DNA from: Mucilaginibacter sp. SG564 | GTDB taxonomy: Bacteria; Bacteroidota; Bacteroidia; Sphingobacteriales; Sphingobacteriaceae | DNA: 64,000 nt | Assembly (NCBI RefSeq): GCF_013149275.1 | Contig: NZ_JABGNA010000007.1 | Coordinates: forward strand, 62,001 to 126,000 | Direction of reading: 5' to 3' | In this document: one piece after another, positions 36,571 to 45,479 of the stretch | Position numbering within the stretch: position 1 is the first letter of the stretch | Layout: every line of letters begins with the position of its first letter | Notes under the pieces: model-generated | Databases searched by the model: none | What the model saw: only the letters and a program-made list of their open reading frames with translations | What the model was told of the DNA's origin: nothing | Translations under genes and position numbers: made by a program

Positions 36571-37695
36571 CTACTTATATATCCTCCCCATCGTTTGGTC
36601 ATCCCAGATGATCTTTTTGAGCTCCTCGGGATTGATGATACCTTGCTTGCCGTAAACTACCTTGCCATCTGGGTCAACCAGCATGGTGTATGGCAAGGCG
36701 CCATCCCATTTAGGATCAACAGCCTCTATCATCTTGTATTTATCATCGCCGGTATAAATATAGTTGGGGCCGGATGCCTGTTTGCCTTTCAAAAAGCTCA
36801 AGGCCTTATCCTTGCGCGATGGATCATCGGCACTGATGGTAACAAATTCCAGTCCACGATCACGGTAGAGATGCATGATGGTCACCAGCTCCGGAAATTC
36901 GGCCACACAGGGGCCGCACCAGGTAGCCCACAAGTTGATCAATCTTAATTTATCGCTTTTATTTTTTACCAAATTGGCTATACCCGCGGCATCAATCGTG
37001 TCCAGTTTTACGGGCTCATTGGCCCAGGTTACGGCCGCCTTCTGGATCCAGTCCTGCTTTTCGGCCCATTTGATTGAGCAGCCAAAGGTTTTGGTTACCG
37101 GAACCGCTACTTCCTTACCCTCCAGTACGGCATCGATAGCGTTGCGGGCATCCAGTGATCGTGGCGTTTTGGCCGGATTCTCCATATCGTCAATACGGCC
37201 ATTATAACGGAGTTTACGATCCTTATCAAAAATAAAGATATGCGGCGTAGCTACCGGACCATATTTATTACTGGCGACCTCTGTTTCGCCGTCATATAAA
37301 TAAGGAAAGTTAAAATGACGGTCTTTAGCGCGTACTTTCATGTCCTCAAACGAATCGCCAAGGTCGCTGTAACCCAATTCGTCCAAACGCAGCGAGGCCG
37401 GGTTGTTGGGATTGATAGCCACCACTTTTACACCTTTTGAGGCATAGTCGCTGGTGAGTTTCACCAATCTATCCTCATAGGCTTGCGATGTTGGGCAGTG
37501 GTTACAGATAAACACCACAGCCAACACTTTGGCATCTTTGAATGATTGTAACGTATACGTTTTCCCATCAATACCAGGCAGACTAAAATCCGGAGCAGAT
37601 GCACCCGTAGCTAAAGTGGTATGCGTTACCTGTGCAAAGCTAAACCGTGACAGGGTCAGTAAAGCAATAATGGTTATCAAACAAAACTTTTTCAT
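36571..37695 (-). CDS. Two-domain thioredoxin-fold protein (AhpC/TSA-like plus TlpA-like)
   Basis: 374 residues, signal peptide 1-21 (ends FAQ). The first domain (residues ~28-200) is peroxiredoxin/thioredoxin-like with VFICNHCPTSQAYEDR, Cys64 and Cys67. The second (~225-374) is a TlpA/ResA-like domain with LWATWCGPCVAEFPEL, Cys260 and Cys263. Both CXXC pairs are intact, so it is probably a periplasmic thiol-disulfide protein. Last gene of the GH55-like/GH9 operon (15 bp after the GH9 stop). What it does for polysaccharide use is unclear; it may protect secreted enzymes. Confidence 0.88.
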   Translation of the reverse strand: MKKFCLITIIALLTLSRFSFAQVTHTTLATGASAPDFSLPGIDGKTYTLQSFKDAKVLAVVFICNHCPTSQAYEDRLVKLTSDYASKGVKVVAINPNNPASLRLDELGYSDLGDSFEDMKVRAKDRHFNFPYLYDGETEVASNKYGPVATPHIFIFDKDRKLRYNGRIDDMENPAKTPRSLDARNAIDAVLEGKEVAVPVTKTFGCSIKWAEKQDWIQKAAVTWANEPVKLDTIDAAGIANLVKNKSDKLRLINLWATWCGPCVAEFPELVTIMHLYRDRGLEFVTISADDPSRKDKALSFLKGKQASGPNYIYTGDDKYKMIEAVDPKWDGALPYTMLVDPDGKVVYGKQGIINPEELKKIIWDDQTMGRIYK

Positions 37696-37710
37696 ATTCT
37701 TCTTAGCTAA

Positions 37711-39540
37711 TTATTCGTGTACGGCCACAGCCAACAAGTACCAGGCGGTGTGCGGCAACCATTGTTCGGCCCAGCGCCAGTCGTAATCCTTATGGATCTG
37801 GGCATAGGATAAATTAAAATCGATATCATTTTCATCAGTCAATCCGCCGGTTACGCCATTTACAATACCGCCGGGCGCATTGGTATACTCAAACGTACCA
37901 AAGAAACCATAGGCCGGGTTATTATGCCCTGTGCCCTGCAGCATACTGGCATCAAAGGGATTCAAACCCAGTATCCAATTCAACTGATCAACAGCGAAAG
38001 TTTCCAGCTGATCATGGTAAGCCTTATCATCAGCAAACAAACCGGCAGCCAGGCGCGCGGCGGTGGCCATAGAAGATAAGCGCGCATTTTCACCCTGCCA
38101 CCATGGAGAAGCATCGCTACCCTGCGGAAAGAAGAACGAGGTGCGCCTATTACCCAGGGTATCCTGCACCAATTGGCGGCTATAGCCAAACGGGTTATTC
38201 ACCTCATGGGTAAGCTTCAGCTCAAAATCAAATGATGCTTTGACGGCTTTTTTGATGGACGCCTGCATAGCCTGATCAGCATATGGATAATAATAGATCA
38301 AGCTGGTAACCGGTAAGCCCGCATCTGAAGGATGGAAGAATGGCCTGTCGGTACTATCGGCCTTCCAGTAATTTTGATAGTTTTTCCAGGCAGATAACCG
38401 GTTGATGAGGTTGTTTGCCCTTTTGGTTGCAACCGTTAAATATTCCGGCTTTTTGGTGGCCTTATACAATTCAGTGGCAGCGCTTAAGGCGCAATAATCA
38501 TCGAGGATATTCTCGCGGCCGTCAAAAGTCATGAGTTTGTTATTGGTTTCCAGGAATTGGAAGGCGTTTTCGGCAGCCTGTAAGTATTGTTCGCTGGTAA
38601 AATCGCCGTTTACTTTGATGGTTGATGCCATGGCCAAAGCGGCAATGGCCATACCCCCACCCGATCGGTAGCTGGTTTGGTATCGGTGCCAGTCCTTATT
38701 TTCGGCACTGTTACTAAATGGCTGATCTTTGGTTTGTTTGATGCGATAAGAAGCATCTTCGGCCCGGATCACCCTGTCCTTGGCCAGCTTGCCCGGACCG
38801 GGAGCCGATACCGACCGATAAAAAGAACCGTTTTTGACTTGCATCCGTACCAGGTAATCGGCGCCATAAGTCGCTTCATCCAAAATACGGCGGTTGATCT
38901 GCCTGAAATCAGTCGTTGTTTTTTTATCGAGGATCTCTTTGGTTTTCAGCAGACTCCATACCACCAATGGTATCTGTTGCGGATTGAAATAATTGGAGAA
39001 TGACAGATGCGAAAAATGTTTGCCGTAATCGCCCGTGGCATCATACCAGCCACCATGGGCATCAATGGTATCCTTAGTTCTGCCAGCCAGCAGCAAATGA
39101 TGATCGGCCTTATCTATTTCGCCAGCAGCACGCTGTCCTTTAAAGTAATATACTATATCAGATAGTGTAGCCTGCTCCAACACGTTCTTCCCAATTTTAA
39201 ACGGGTAGGAACTTATCTTTTTACCGGATAAACTGATCTGCACCTGATAGGTGCCCGCAGTAGCAAAACCACTAAAATCAAGCGTGTAGAACTCCCTGTT
39301 TTTCCATCCCTTTACGTTACCGTTGTATACTGGCTTGCCAGAAAATACAACTTTGCCGTCCGCGTCCACCAATTGAAATGTGGTGATGGCATAGGCTTTG
39401 TCTGTCACCACAACAGCCTTTTTAGCTTTGGTATCTTCATAACCTACCTGGTTGGTTACCACTTTAACTCGCTGCGCAAAGGTTATGATTGGGAACAGAA
39501 CCAGTAGAGAGATCAGGAAACGGTATGTTGTTTTATTCAT
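37711..39540 (-). CDS. GH9 glycoside hydrolase with N-terminal Ig-like domain
   Basis: 609 residues, signal peptide 1-22 (ends FAQ). CelD_N Ig-like domain at about 24-120 (VKVVTNQVGYEDTKAKKAVVVTD), then the GH9 (alpha/alpha)6 barrel: HGGWYDATGDYGKH (catalytic Asp pair, with an extra Thr compared with the usual DAGDY) and, near the C-terminus, LNWILGLNPFDASMLQGTGHNNP and DYDWRWAEQWLPHTAWYLLA. GH9 includes endoglucanases and exo-glucosaminidases; the neighbourhood (chitinase, amino-sugar PTS) makes the latter worth considering. Middle gene of the operon under GTAGTG site 3. Confidence 0.9.
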   Translation of the reverse strand: MNKTTYRFLISLLVLFPIITFAQRVKVVTNQVGYEDTKAKKAVVVTDKAYAITTFQLVDADGKVVFSGKPVYNGNVKGWKNREFYTLDFSGFATAGTYQVQISLSGKKISSYPFKIGKNVLEQATLSDIVYYFKGQRAAGEIDKADHHLLLAGRTKDTIDAHGGWYDATGDYGKHFSHLSFSNYFNPQQIPLVVWSLLKTKEILDKKTTTDFRQINRRILDEATYGADYLVRMQVKNGSFYRSVSAPGPGKLAKDRVIRAEDASYRIKQTKDQPFSNSAENKDWHRYQTSYRSGGGMAIAALAMASTIKVNGDFTSEQYLQAAENAFQFLETNNKLMTFDGRENILDDYCALSAATELYKATKKPEYLTVATKRANNLINRLSAWKNYQNYWKADSTDRPFFHPSDAGLPVTSLIYYYPYADQAMQASIKKAVKASFDFELKLTHEVNNPFGYSRQLVQDTLGNRRTSFFFPQGSDASPWWQGENARLSSMATAARLAAGLFADDKAYHDQLETFAVDQLNWILGLNPFDASMLQGTGHNNPAYGFFGTFEYTNAPGGIVNGVTGGLTDENDIDFNLSYAQIHKDYDWRWAEQWLPHTAWYLLAVAVHE

Positions 39541-39570
39541 AGATTGGGGTATTAGGGTTATATAAATTTA

Positions 39571-42546
39571 TCAATTTATGGCAATGGAATACAGCGCATT
39601 ATGCCCGGTAACGTACAAAGTTTTTCCATTCTTAGTAAAAACAAGCGATGTAGGGCGTTCAGGCACTTTGATCACACCTATCTGTTTGCCGGTGCTGTCA
39701 TAAATATACACCTGTCCATCGGCAATATATACATGCCCCTTTGCGTCAACTGCCGAATCAAATTCACCCCGTTCGGCAAAATATTTCAGTTCGCTCAGGT
39801 AGCCTTCATTACTTACATTGAGCTGTACTGTACGTTTATCATATTCATCCGTAGTATAAACCGGTTTACCGGGATAGGCGGCAACCAGGGCACTGGAGCG
39901 GGCCAAATCATATACCACAGGGATAATGGTAACTCCATCCGGCGCTACCCAGCATTCGGCTGCTTTATTAACAGATACCGTATTAAAATCATGATAATCA
40001 CGCCAGCGATGCGCCGGGTAAAGCGCCTGGTATATAATTTTGCCGGTTGGCATGGCCTCTTTCTGCAACAATTGAATACTCTCATCCGGATTACCTGTAT
40101 TTACTGAATAAACCAAACTGCCAAAGCCTGAGTTACCCCAGCCGCTAAAAGATGTACCTGATGCATCAGCCGGATTTTTAAATTCTTCGGGCTTGCCATC
40201 AATCAGGTAACCGGGCTTAGGGGTATACTTAAATACCACCAGCAGGTTATCATTTTTATCGCAGGCCAGCGAAAGTGGTTCCCAGGGATAATCGGCAAGT
40301 AAACTGATAGTTTTGGTATTCGCATCCCATTTATAAATACGCCTCATCCTGGCTTCACTAAAGTAAACGTTGCCCTTGCTGTCGGCACAAAGACTATTGG
40401 CAAACTCAAAACCCGACGCCAGTTTTTGCACATTGCCCTGAACGGGTTGTTCGTTGGTTGTTGTGGTACTATTGATGACCAGGCGTGTAAATTCCCATGG
40501 ACGCACCGTAGTATTGGTACCGACATCATACAGCGGATCGGTAGTGGTGTATTTGATCTGGCTGTAGTTATGCACATTCAACAATTCCACATTTTTATTA
40601 TTCCAGCTGCGGATAGAATATGGATAAGGTTTGATCACCCGGATAACCCGGAACATATACAAATTCGCGAAGGTTATGTCGGTACAATTTTCCAGTTCCA
40701 ACGGCTGGCATTCGGTGCTTTCGCGGCTTTCTTCTTCCAGCTGCAGGGCGTATACCTTCCAGTTGCTTACTTTGTTAAAACGGACTTCGTTGCGTACATG
40801 GTGCTCTACCGATAGCGCATAAATACGTCCTGGTGTGCTGGTATTGGAAACATAAGCCCCGGCCGTAGCGTAGGTATTGGCACTCCAGATATTTTTAAAT
40901 GTGCCGCCGCCCCCGTCGGTTATCCAAAGGCTCCAGTATTGGCTGTCCCACATATCGCTGTCGTTACCGCGATATAAACCAGGGCCAGCCTGTTCACCAG
41001 GTTTATTCATCCCCCCATGACCTCCTAAAAATTTCACGTCGTTCAGGTAGGAGTTTTCGCCGGCCATCCATTTACAGGCCACTGTCCGCGGATTGATTCG
41101 CCCCGATGATAAACCGATCCCGGTGAGAATATTGTTGCTGCCTTTACCGGTTTCGATCATCGGCACAGGTCCGCCGAAACCGCCGAAAGCTTGTGTATTA
41201 TCTTTCAATATAATCTGTGTAGCGATGGGATTCAACCCTATCAGCACCGTATTCGGTTTTAGCTTTAAAGTTTCGGTGATGCGATATCTTCCTGATGGCA
41301 CATAAATAGCTGGATATTTGTCAATGGCATCTTGTATGGTTTTGGTATCGTCCGTTTCGCCGTCACCTTTGGCACCCAGCGTTTGCAGATTGGCCCAGGT
41401 ACTTATCGCTGGGAAATCAGGGATATCCTTTTTGGCCGGCGGTGGGAAAGATTGCAGTGGTTGTATCTCTTTTATGGTTTTATACACCGGGTCGGCGGTC
41501 AGGTTATCCATCTGCAAACCGTATATAAAATTTTTCACTTTGTAGATAGCGCCCTGGCCAGCGGTTGTTGTTTTGCTGCGGCGATAGCTGGCCAGTGTCT
41601 TTACATCGCGGCAGTCCACATTACGCAGACTGATCTGGTTAAAAGCATTATCCTCGTTACTAATCACCACAGCCGGACCGCTCACATGATCAAACCGGCT
41701 ATCTTCCACAAACAACTTTTCATGATAATTAGGATGGATCTCGATCACCGTAGGCACATTCTTTACCTGCATTCGTACAATGGTTAATCCGGCTTCCTGT
41801 GTGCTGATGGCAGCCTTACGCTGCCCTTCAAAATAGGTATCCACCATCATAAACTGCCAGCCTGGTGACGGTTTGGTGGTCAGGATACCGTAATCGCCGT
41901 TAAAAAAGCGTACATCTTCCATTTCATTGCCTACATCAAACATCCCAGCCTTACCTTTACCTGCGTCAATATCGGCATGAGCTATAAAACTGTGCTGCGC
42001 ATAATGCGTGCGCAAAGCCACAGCTACCGGGTTGCCATCTTCAATTTTAAGGTTGATGTTGGATAGGGCGCTATAAAAGGTAGAGGCTCCAGCGTCTGAT
42101 ATCTCTTCACCGGGTTTGGATATATTATTTACAAACCAAAACATATATTTGGCCTTGCCTTTATCCGTAGTATCTGCCACCTGAAATCCCGGTGAGTTTT
42201 TGGCCAGGATAATTACCGGGCGGGTTTTGCCATAGCCGATCAGTCGTACCGCCCGGGGTACAAATATGGTTTTACTGATGAGGTATTTCCCTTCGGGGAT
42301 AAACAGCACGCCGAAATTATTTTTATCCTTCAGGTCTTTAATAGCCTGCTGCAGCGCATCGGAGACATCAGTTTTACCATCGGCCTTAACCGGGTATTTA
42401 TCAGGCGTAAAATAAACAGCTTCTTTATCATCCAAACGTTGCTGATAAAATGACCTGGCAGCCCCAAACGGAGCATCCGGGGCCTGGGCAAAGCCGCAAT
42501 GATAAATTAATGGTATAAAAAGCGTCAATAAAAAGAACTTCTTCAC
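39571..42546 (-). CDS. GH55-like twin beta-helix (Pectate_lyase_3 x2) with C-terminal beta-propeller
   Basis: 991 residues from a GTG at 42544-42546, which gives a signal peptide (VKKFFLLTLFIPLIYHCGFAQ, written in part: LLTLFIPLIY). The longer frame up to 42651 would bury it. Two Pectate_lyase_3 helices: PVKADGKTDVSDALQQAI with VLFIPEGKYLIS, and GAKGDGETDDTKTIQDAI with AIYVPSGRYRIT. This twin layout is that of GH55 enzymes. The last ~280 residues (LASGFEFANSLCADSKGNVYFSEARMRRIYKWD) are an SMP-30/gluconolactonase-like propeller. The fusion is unusual. Substrate unknown. First gene of the operon; site 3 is 120 bp upstream. Confidence 0.82.
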   Translation of the reverse strand: MKKFFLLTLFIPLIYHCGFAQAPDAPFGAARSFYQQRLDDKEAVYFTPDKYPVKADGKTDVSDALQQAIKDLKDKNNFGVLFIPEGKYLISKTIFVPRAVRLIGYGKTRPVIILAKNSPGFQVADTTDKGKAKYMFWFVNNISKPGEEISDAGASTFYSALSNINLKIEDGNPVAVALRTHYAQHSFIAHADIDAGKGKAGMFDVGNEMEDVRFFNGDYGILTTKPSPGWQFMMVDTYFEGQRKAAISTQEAGLTIVRMQVKNVPTVIEIHPNYHEKLFVEDSRFDHVSGPAVVISNEDNAFNQISLRNVDCRDVKTLASYRRSKTTTAGQGAIYKVKNFIYGLQMDNLTADPVYKTIKEIQPLQSFPPPAKKDIPDFPAISTWANLQTLGAKGDGETDDTKTIQDAIDKYPAIYVPSGRYRITETLKLKPNTVLIGLNPIATQIILKDNTQAFGGFGGPVPMIETGKGSNNILTGIGLSSGRINPRTVACKWMAGENSYLNDVKFLGGHGGMNKPGEQAGPGLYRGNDSDMWDSQYWSLWITDGGGGTFKNIWSANTYATAGAYVSNTSTPGRIYALSVEHHVRNEVRFNKVSNWKVYALQLEEESRESTECQPLELENCTDITFANLYMFRVIRVIKPYPYSIRSWNNKNVELLNVHNYSQIKYTTTDPLYDVGTNTTVRPWEFTRLVINSTTTTNEQPVQGNVQKLASGFEFANSLCADSKGNVYFSEARMRRIYKWDANTKTISLLADYPWEPLSLACDKNDNLLVVFKYTPKPGYLIDGKPEEFKNPADASGTSFSGWGNSGFGSLVYSVNTGNPDESIQLLQKEAMPTGKIIYQALYPAHRWRDYHDFNTVSVNKAAECWVAPDGVTIIPVVYDLARSSALVAAYPGKPVYTTDEYDKRTVQLNVSNEGYLSELKYFAERGEFDSAVDAKGHVYIADGQVYIYDSTGKQIGVIKVPERPTSLVFTKNGKTLYVTGHNALYSIAIN

Positions 42547-42666
42547 GGTTGGTGTTAATTTTAGATAAGGTATCACAATTGGTAATTGAATGTAACAGGG
42601 TATAAAGCAGCATTGATCAGCCAGAACAAAGCTCGATATTAGTTTCCCCAACTGCTATTTTACCAA

Positions 42667-42683
42667 CACTACATCACCACTAC
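42667..42683 (-). promoter_or_regulatory. GTAGTG direct-repeat site 3 (GH55-like operon promoter)
   Basis: On the minus strand: GTAGTG-GTGAT-GTAGTG. Candidate -7 box GAGCTTTG (42634-42627) starts exactly 32 bp downstream. The GTG start of the operon is ~120 bp downstream. Confidence 0.65.
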
Positions 42684-42843
42684 CAATATTGCCAACAAGA
42701 TATTATATCAAATTAGTTACAAAAGATCGGAAGACGAATCTGGCTCACTCTCTGTCTCTGTTGCTCTGCATTTTTTCTGTAGTACCGGCACTATGCGTTT
42801 TTCTTCCTTTAAACCCTGTTAATATCATCATTTTCAGATCGCA

Positions 42844-42860
42844 GTAGTGGTAATGTAGTG
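42844..42860 (+). promoter_or_regulatory. GTAGTG direct-repeat site 4 (PTS operon promoter)
   Basis: GTAGTG-GTAAT-GTAGTG. The octamer CATACTTG starting 32 bp downstream (42893) is a weak match to TAnnTTTG; TAACTTTA at 42882 is an alternative. The EIIA start is 154 bp downstream. Sites 3 and 4 lie back-to-back in the 468-bp divergent region, which otherwise contains no gene. Confidence 0.6.
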
Positions 42861-43014
42861 CATCAAAACTATAAAATGGTTTAACTTTATAGCATACTTG
42901 CAAAGTGTTATAACCTGGATAAGCATACTGTCGCATGGCTTATTTCTTTTAAAATTTTTGATTTACTGGCCCTACAAATCGCAAAAGATCAATGAGATTT
43001 GAATATAGATACAA

Positions 43015-43419
43015 ATGAGAAAATTCTTAATTGCTACGCACGGGGCTTTTGCCAAAGGAATAAAATCGTCATTGGATATGATCATTGGCGAAACCGATAA
43101 CGTATTCCTGATCCAGGCTTACCTGGATGATCATATCAGCGTAGAAGATGAACTGGCTACTGTGTTAACGCATATTACAGCTGATGATGAACTGGTAATA
43201 TTTACCGATCTTTTGGGTGGCAGCGTAAACAACATCATGATACGCGAAGCATTGAAAAACAATGTGCATATCGTATCCGGCTTTAACCTGCCCTTGCTAA
43301 TTGAAGTTATTATGGGCGATGCTGGCACACCGGTTACCGAGATAATAGAAACAGCCATTATCGATGGTAAAGAGCAAATGATTTATGTAAACAAACTGAT
43401 AACACAACAAAATGATTAA
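43015..43419 (+). CDS. PTS mannose-family EIIA component
   Basis: 134 residues. N-terminal MRKFLIATHGAFAKGIKSSLDMIIG with the phosphorylated His9, followed by LVIFTDLLGGSVNNIM, both hallmarks of the mannose/fructose/GalNAc EIIA fold. It takes phosphate from HPr and passes it to EIIB. First gene of a six-gene operon; its stop overlaps the EIIB start by 8 bp. Confidence 0.95.
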   Translation: MRKFLIATHGAFAKGIKSSLDMIIGETDNVFLIQAYLDDHISVEDELATVLTHITADDELVIFTDLLGGSVNNIMIREALKNNVHIVSGFNLPLLIEVIMGDAGTPVTEIIETAIIDGKEQMIYVNKLITQQND

Positions 43420-43882
43420 GCTAACCCGCATAGACGACAGACTGGTACACGGACAGGTGGCCATGACCTGGACACCCGCCCTGGGCGCCGATTGCCTGCT
43501 GGTAGCCAACGATAAGGCCGCCACCGACGAATTTTTAAAAATGACCCTGGGCCTGGCTAAACCAGCCTCGGCCAAATTACTGATCAAAACACTAACCGAC
43601 GCCATCACATTTTTGAACGACCCACGCGGGCAGAACATGAAAATACTGGTACTGGTGAATTCTGTAAAAGATGCCGCTACATTGGTCGCCGGTGTAAGTG
43701 AGATCAGGAGCATCAACTTTGGTGGCATCCGCACCAAAGAAGGCGCGCGTTCCATAGCCAAGGCATTGGCGGTTACTGATGATGATGTAGCCATTATCCG
43801 CGATCTGTTAGCCAAAGGCATCGAATTGGAAGCAAGGCAGGTACCAACTGATAACAAAACCCCGATAGAAACCCTGATTTAA
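43412..43882 (+). CDS. PTS mannose-family EIIB component
   Basis: 156 residues: MIKLTRIDDRLVHGQVAMTW with the phosphorylated His13, then GADCLLVANDKAATDEF and INFGGIRTKEGARSIAKA. Typical of stand-alone EIIB of the mannose/sorbose/GalNAc class. It transfers phosphate to the incoming sugar at the EIIC/EIID channel. The next gene starts 1 bp after its stop. Confidence 0.95.
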   Translation: MIKLTRIDDRLVHGQVAMTWTPALGADCLLVANDKAATDEFLKMTLGLAKPASAKLLIKTLTDAITFLNDPRGQNMKILVLVNSVKDAATLVAGVSEIRSINFGGIRTKEGARSIAKALAVTDDDVAIIRDLLAKGIELEARQVPTDNKTPIETLI

Positions 43883-43883
43883 G

Positions 43884-45479
43884 ATGCTGGCCACCTATCT
43901 GTTACTCACACTTATAGCCGTTTTTGGGCACTTTGAGGATTTTTTGGGCACTACGCTGTTAAGTCGCCCGCTGATCCTGGGGCCATTGGTGGGTTTAGTG
44001 CTGGGCGATGTTACGCAGGGTGTTATGATAGGTGCTACCCTGGAGTTGATCTTTATGGGAAATATTAAAGTCGGCGCGGCTATTCCACCAGATATTATTA
44101 CCGGAGGTGTGTTGGGAACAGCTTTCGCCATCATGTCGCACAAAGGGCCTGCTATTGCGCTGGCATTGGCGGTGCCTATCTCTATCCTCTCAGAAATGGT
44201 GATCAGTGGCTTGTTCGTTTTCCGGGCGGTATTCAATAAAAAATTCAATCAATATGCCGAGGCCGGCGATTATAAAGGAATCCAGCGACTGCATATCCTA
44301 TCGGGGCTATTAAAACCCTTACTCATGGGCATCATTATTTTTGTGGCTTTGGAATTGGGTTCAACAGCCATCAAATCATTCCTTGATCTGATCCCGGCCT
44401 GGGTACAATCGGGCCTGCAGGTAGCCGGGAATATGCTGCCCGCGCTGGGTTTTGCCCTGCTCATGAACCTGATGTTCAACAAAAGAGTTGCCCCTTACTT
44501 TTTCCTTGGGTTTATGCTGGCTGCTTATTTAAAATTGCCCATTATCGCTATTGGAGGCTTAGGGGTGATCATCGCATTGATCGTAACACAGGATGCACCC
44601 AAACCCGCTGCTGCCTCTACTGATGATGATTTTGATTTTGACGATACACCTGCAGAAACAATACCCACAGAACCACAGCATCAACTAAGCAAGGGCACTT
44701 TAAGAAAACTGTTTTTAAGATCACTTGCCCTCGAGGCTAACTTCAATTTTGAAACCTGGCAAAATACCGGCTTTGCCTTTGCGATTATCCCGGTATTGAA
44801 AAAATTATATCATACTAAAGAAAGTATGACCGCCGCGCTTAAAAGGCATTTGCGGTTGTTCAATACCAGTCCTTATGGCTCTACGCTCATCATCGGCATT
44901 ACGGCCGCCATGGAAGAGCAAAACGCACTAGATAAAGATTTTGATGAAGAATCTATCAGCTCAGTAAAATTGGGACTCATGGGACCACTGGCCGGTGTGT
45001 TCGACTCCTTATTTTGGGGAACTTTTAAGGTGATCGCCGCGGGCGTGGGTACCTCGTTGGCTATCAAGGGGAATATATTAGGCCCTCTGCTTTTCTTGAT
45101 CATATTCAATGTACCACATCTGCTGCTGCGCTATAACCTCACTTTTATAGGCTACAATGCAGGCACCAAATTTTTGCAGAACCTGAGCAAAGGTAACGTA
45201 ATGGATAAGCTTACCTCCGGCGCAGCTATACTGGGCCTCATGGTAGTAGGCGCTATGCCTGCCACACTCATGAATATCAAAACACCGCTGAATATTGGTT
45301 CGTCATCATCGGCCGTTGGCGTACAGGGCATCCTGGATCAAATAGTACCAGCTATGATACCGTTAGGGCTTACCTTCCTGGTATATTATTTTGTAAAAAA
45401 ACAGGTTAAAACTACCTGGCTGCTACTGGGCCTACTGGTATTAGGTTTTGCAGGCAGTATAATCCATTTGTTTGTATGA
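43884..45479 (+). CDS. PTS mannose-family EIIC-EIID fusion permease
   Basis: 531 residues. Residues 1-238 are EIIC (RPLILGPLVGLVLGDVTQGVMIGATLELIFMG, AAIPPDIITGGVLGTAFAI, hydrophobic segments). Residues 239-268 form an acidic, Asp/Glu/Thr-rich linker (DDDFDFDDTPAETIPTEP). Residues 269-531 are EIID (RKLFLRSLALEANFNFETWQNTGFAFAIIPVLKKLY, LGLMGPLAGVFDSLFWGTF, C-terminal membrane helices). EIIC and EIID are usually separate proteins, so this is a natural single-chain permease. The acidic linker must leave the two parts free to pack. The sugar is unknown; the downstream deaminase-like gene points to an amino sugar. Confidence 0.93.
   Translation: MLATYLLLTLIAVFGHFEDFLGTTLLSRPLILGPLVGLVLGDVTQGVMIGATLELIFMGNIKVGAAIPPDIITGGVLGTAFAIMSHKGPAIALALAVPISILSEMVISGLFVFRAVFNKKFNQYAEAGDYKGIQRLHILSGLLKPLLMGIIIFVALELGSTAIKSFLDLIPAWVQSGLQVAGNMLPALGFALLMNLMFNKRVAPYFFLGFMLAAYLKLPIIAIGGLGVIIALIVTQDAPKPAAASTDDDFDFDDTPAETIPTEPQHQLSKGTLRKLFLRSLALEANFNFETWQNTGFAFAIIPVLKKLYHTKESMTAALKRHLRLFNTSPYGSTLIIGITAAMEEQNALDKDFDEESISSVKLGLMGPLAGVFDSLFWGTFKVIAAGVGTSLAIKGNILGPLLFLIIFNVPHLLLRYNLTFIGYNAGTKFLQNLSKGNVMDKLTSGAAILGLMVVGAMPATLMNIKTPLNIGSSSSAVGVQGILDQIVPAMIPLGLTFLVYYFVKKQVKTTWLLLGLLVLGFAGSIIHLFV

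Noticed and set aside
42722..42735. AGATCGGAAGAC resembles the start of a common sequencing adapter
   Set aside because: Only about 11-12 bases match and the sequence then diverges; the flanks continue as normal intergenic DNA between divergent operons. A chance match is more likely than contamination, but a read-level check would settle it.
42745..42936. Small minus-strand open frame upstream of the PTS operon
   Set aside because: It covers the GTAGTG site and promoter and has a composition unlike a protein; treated as non-coding.
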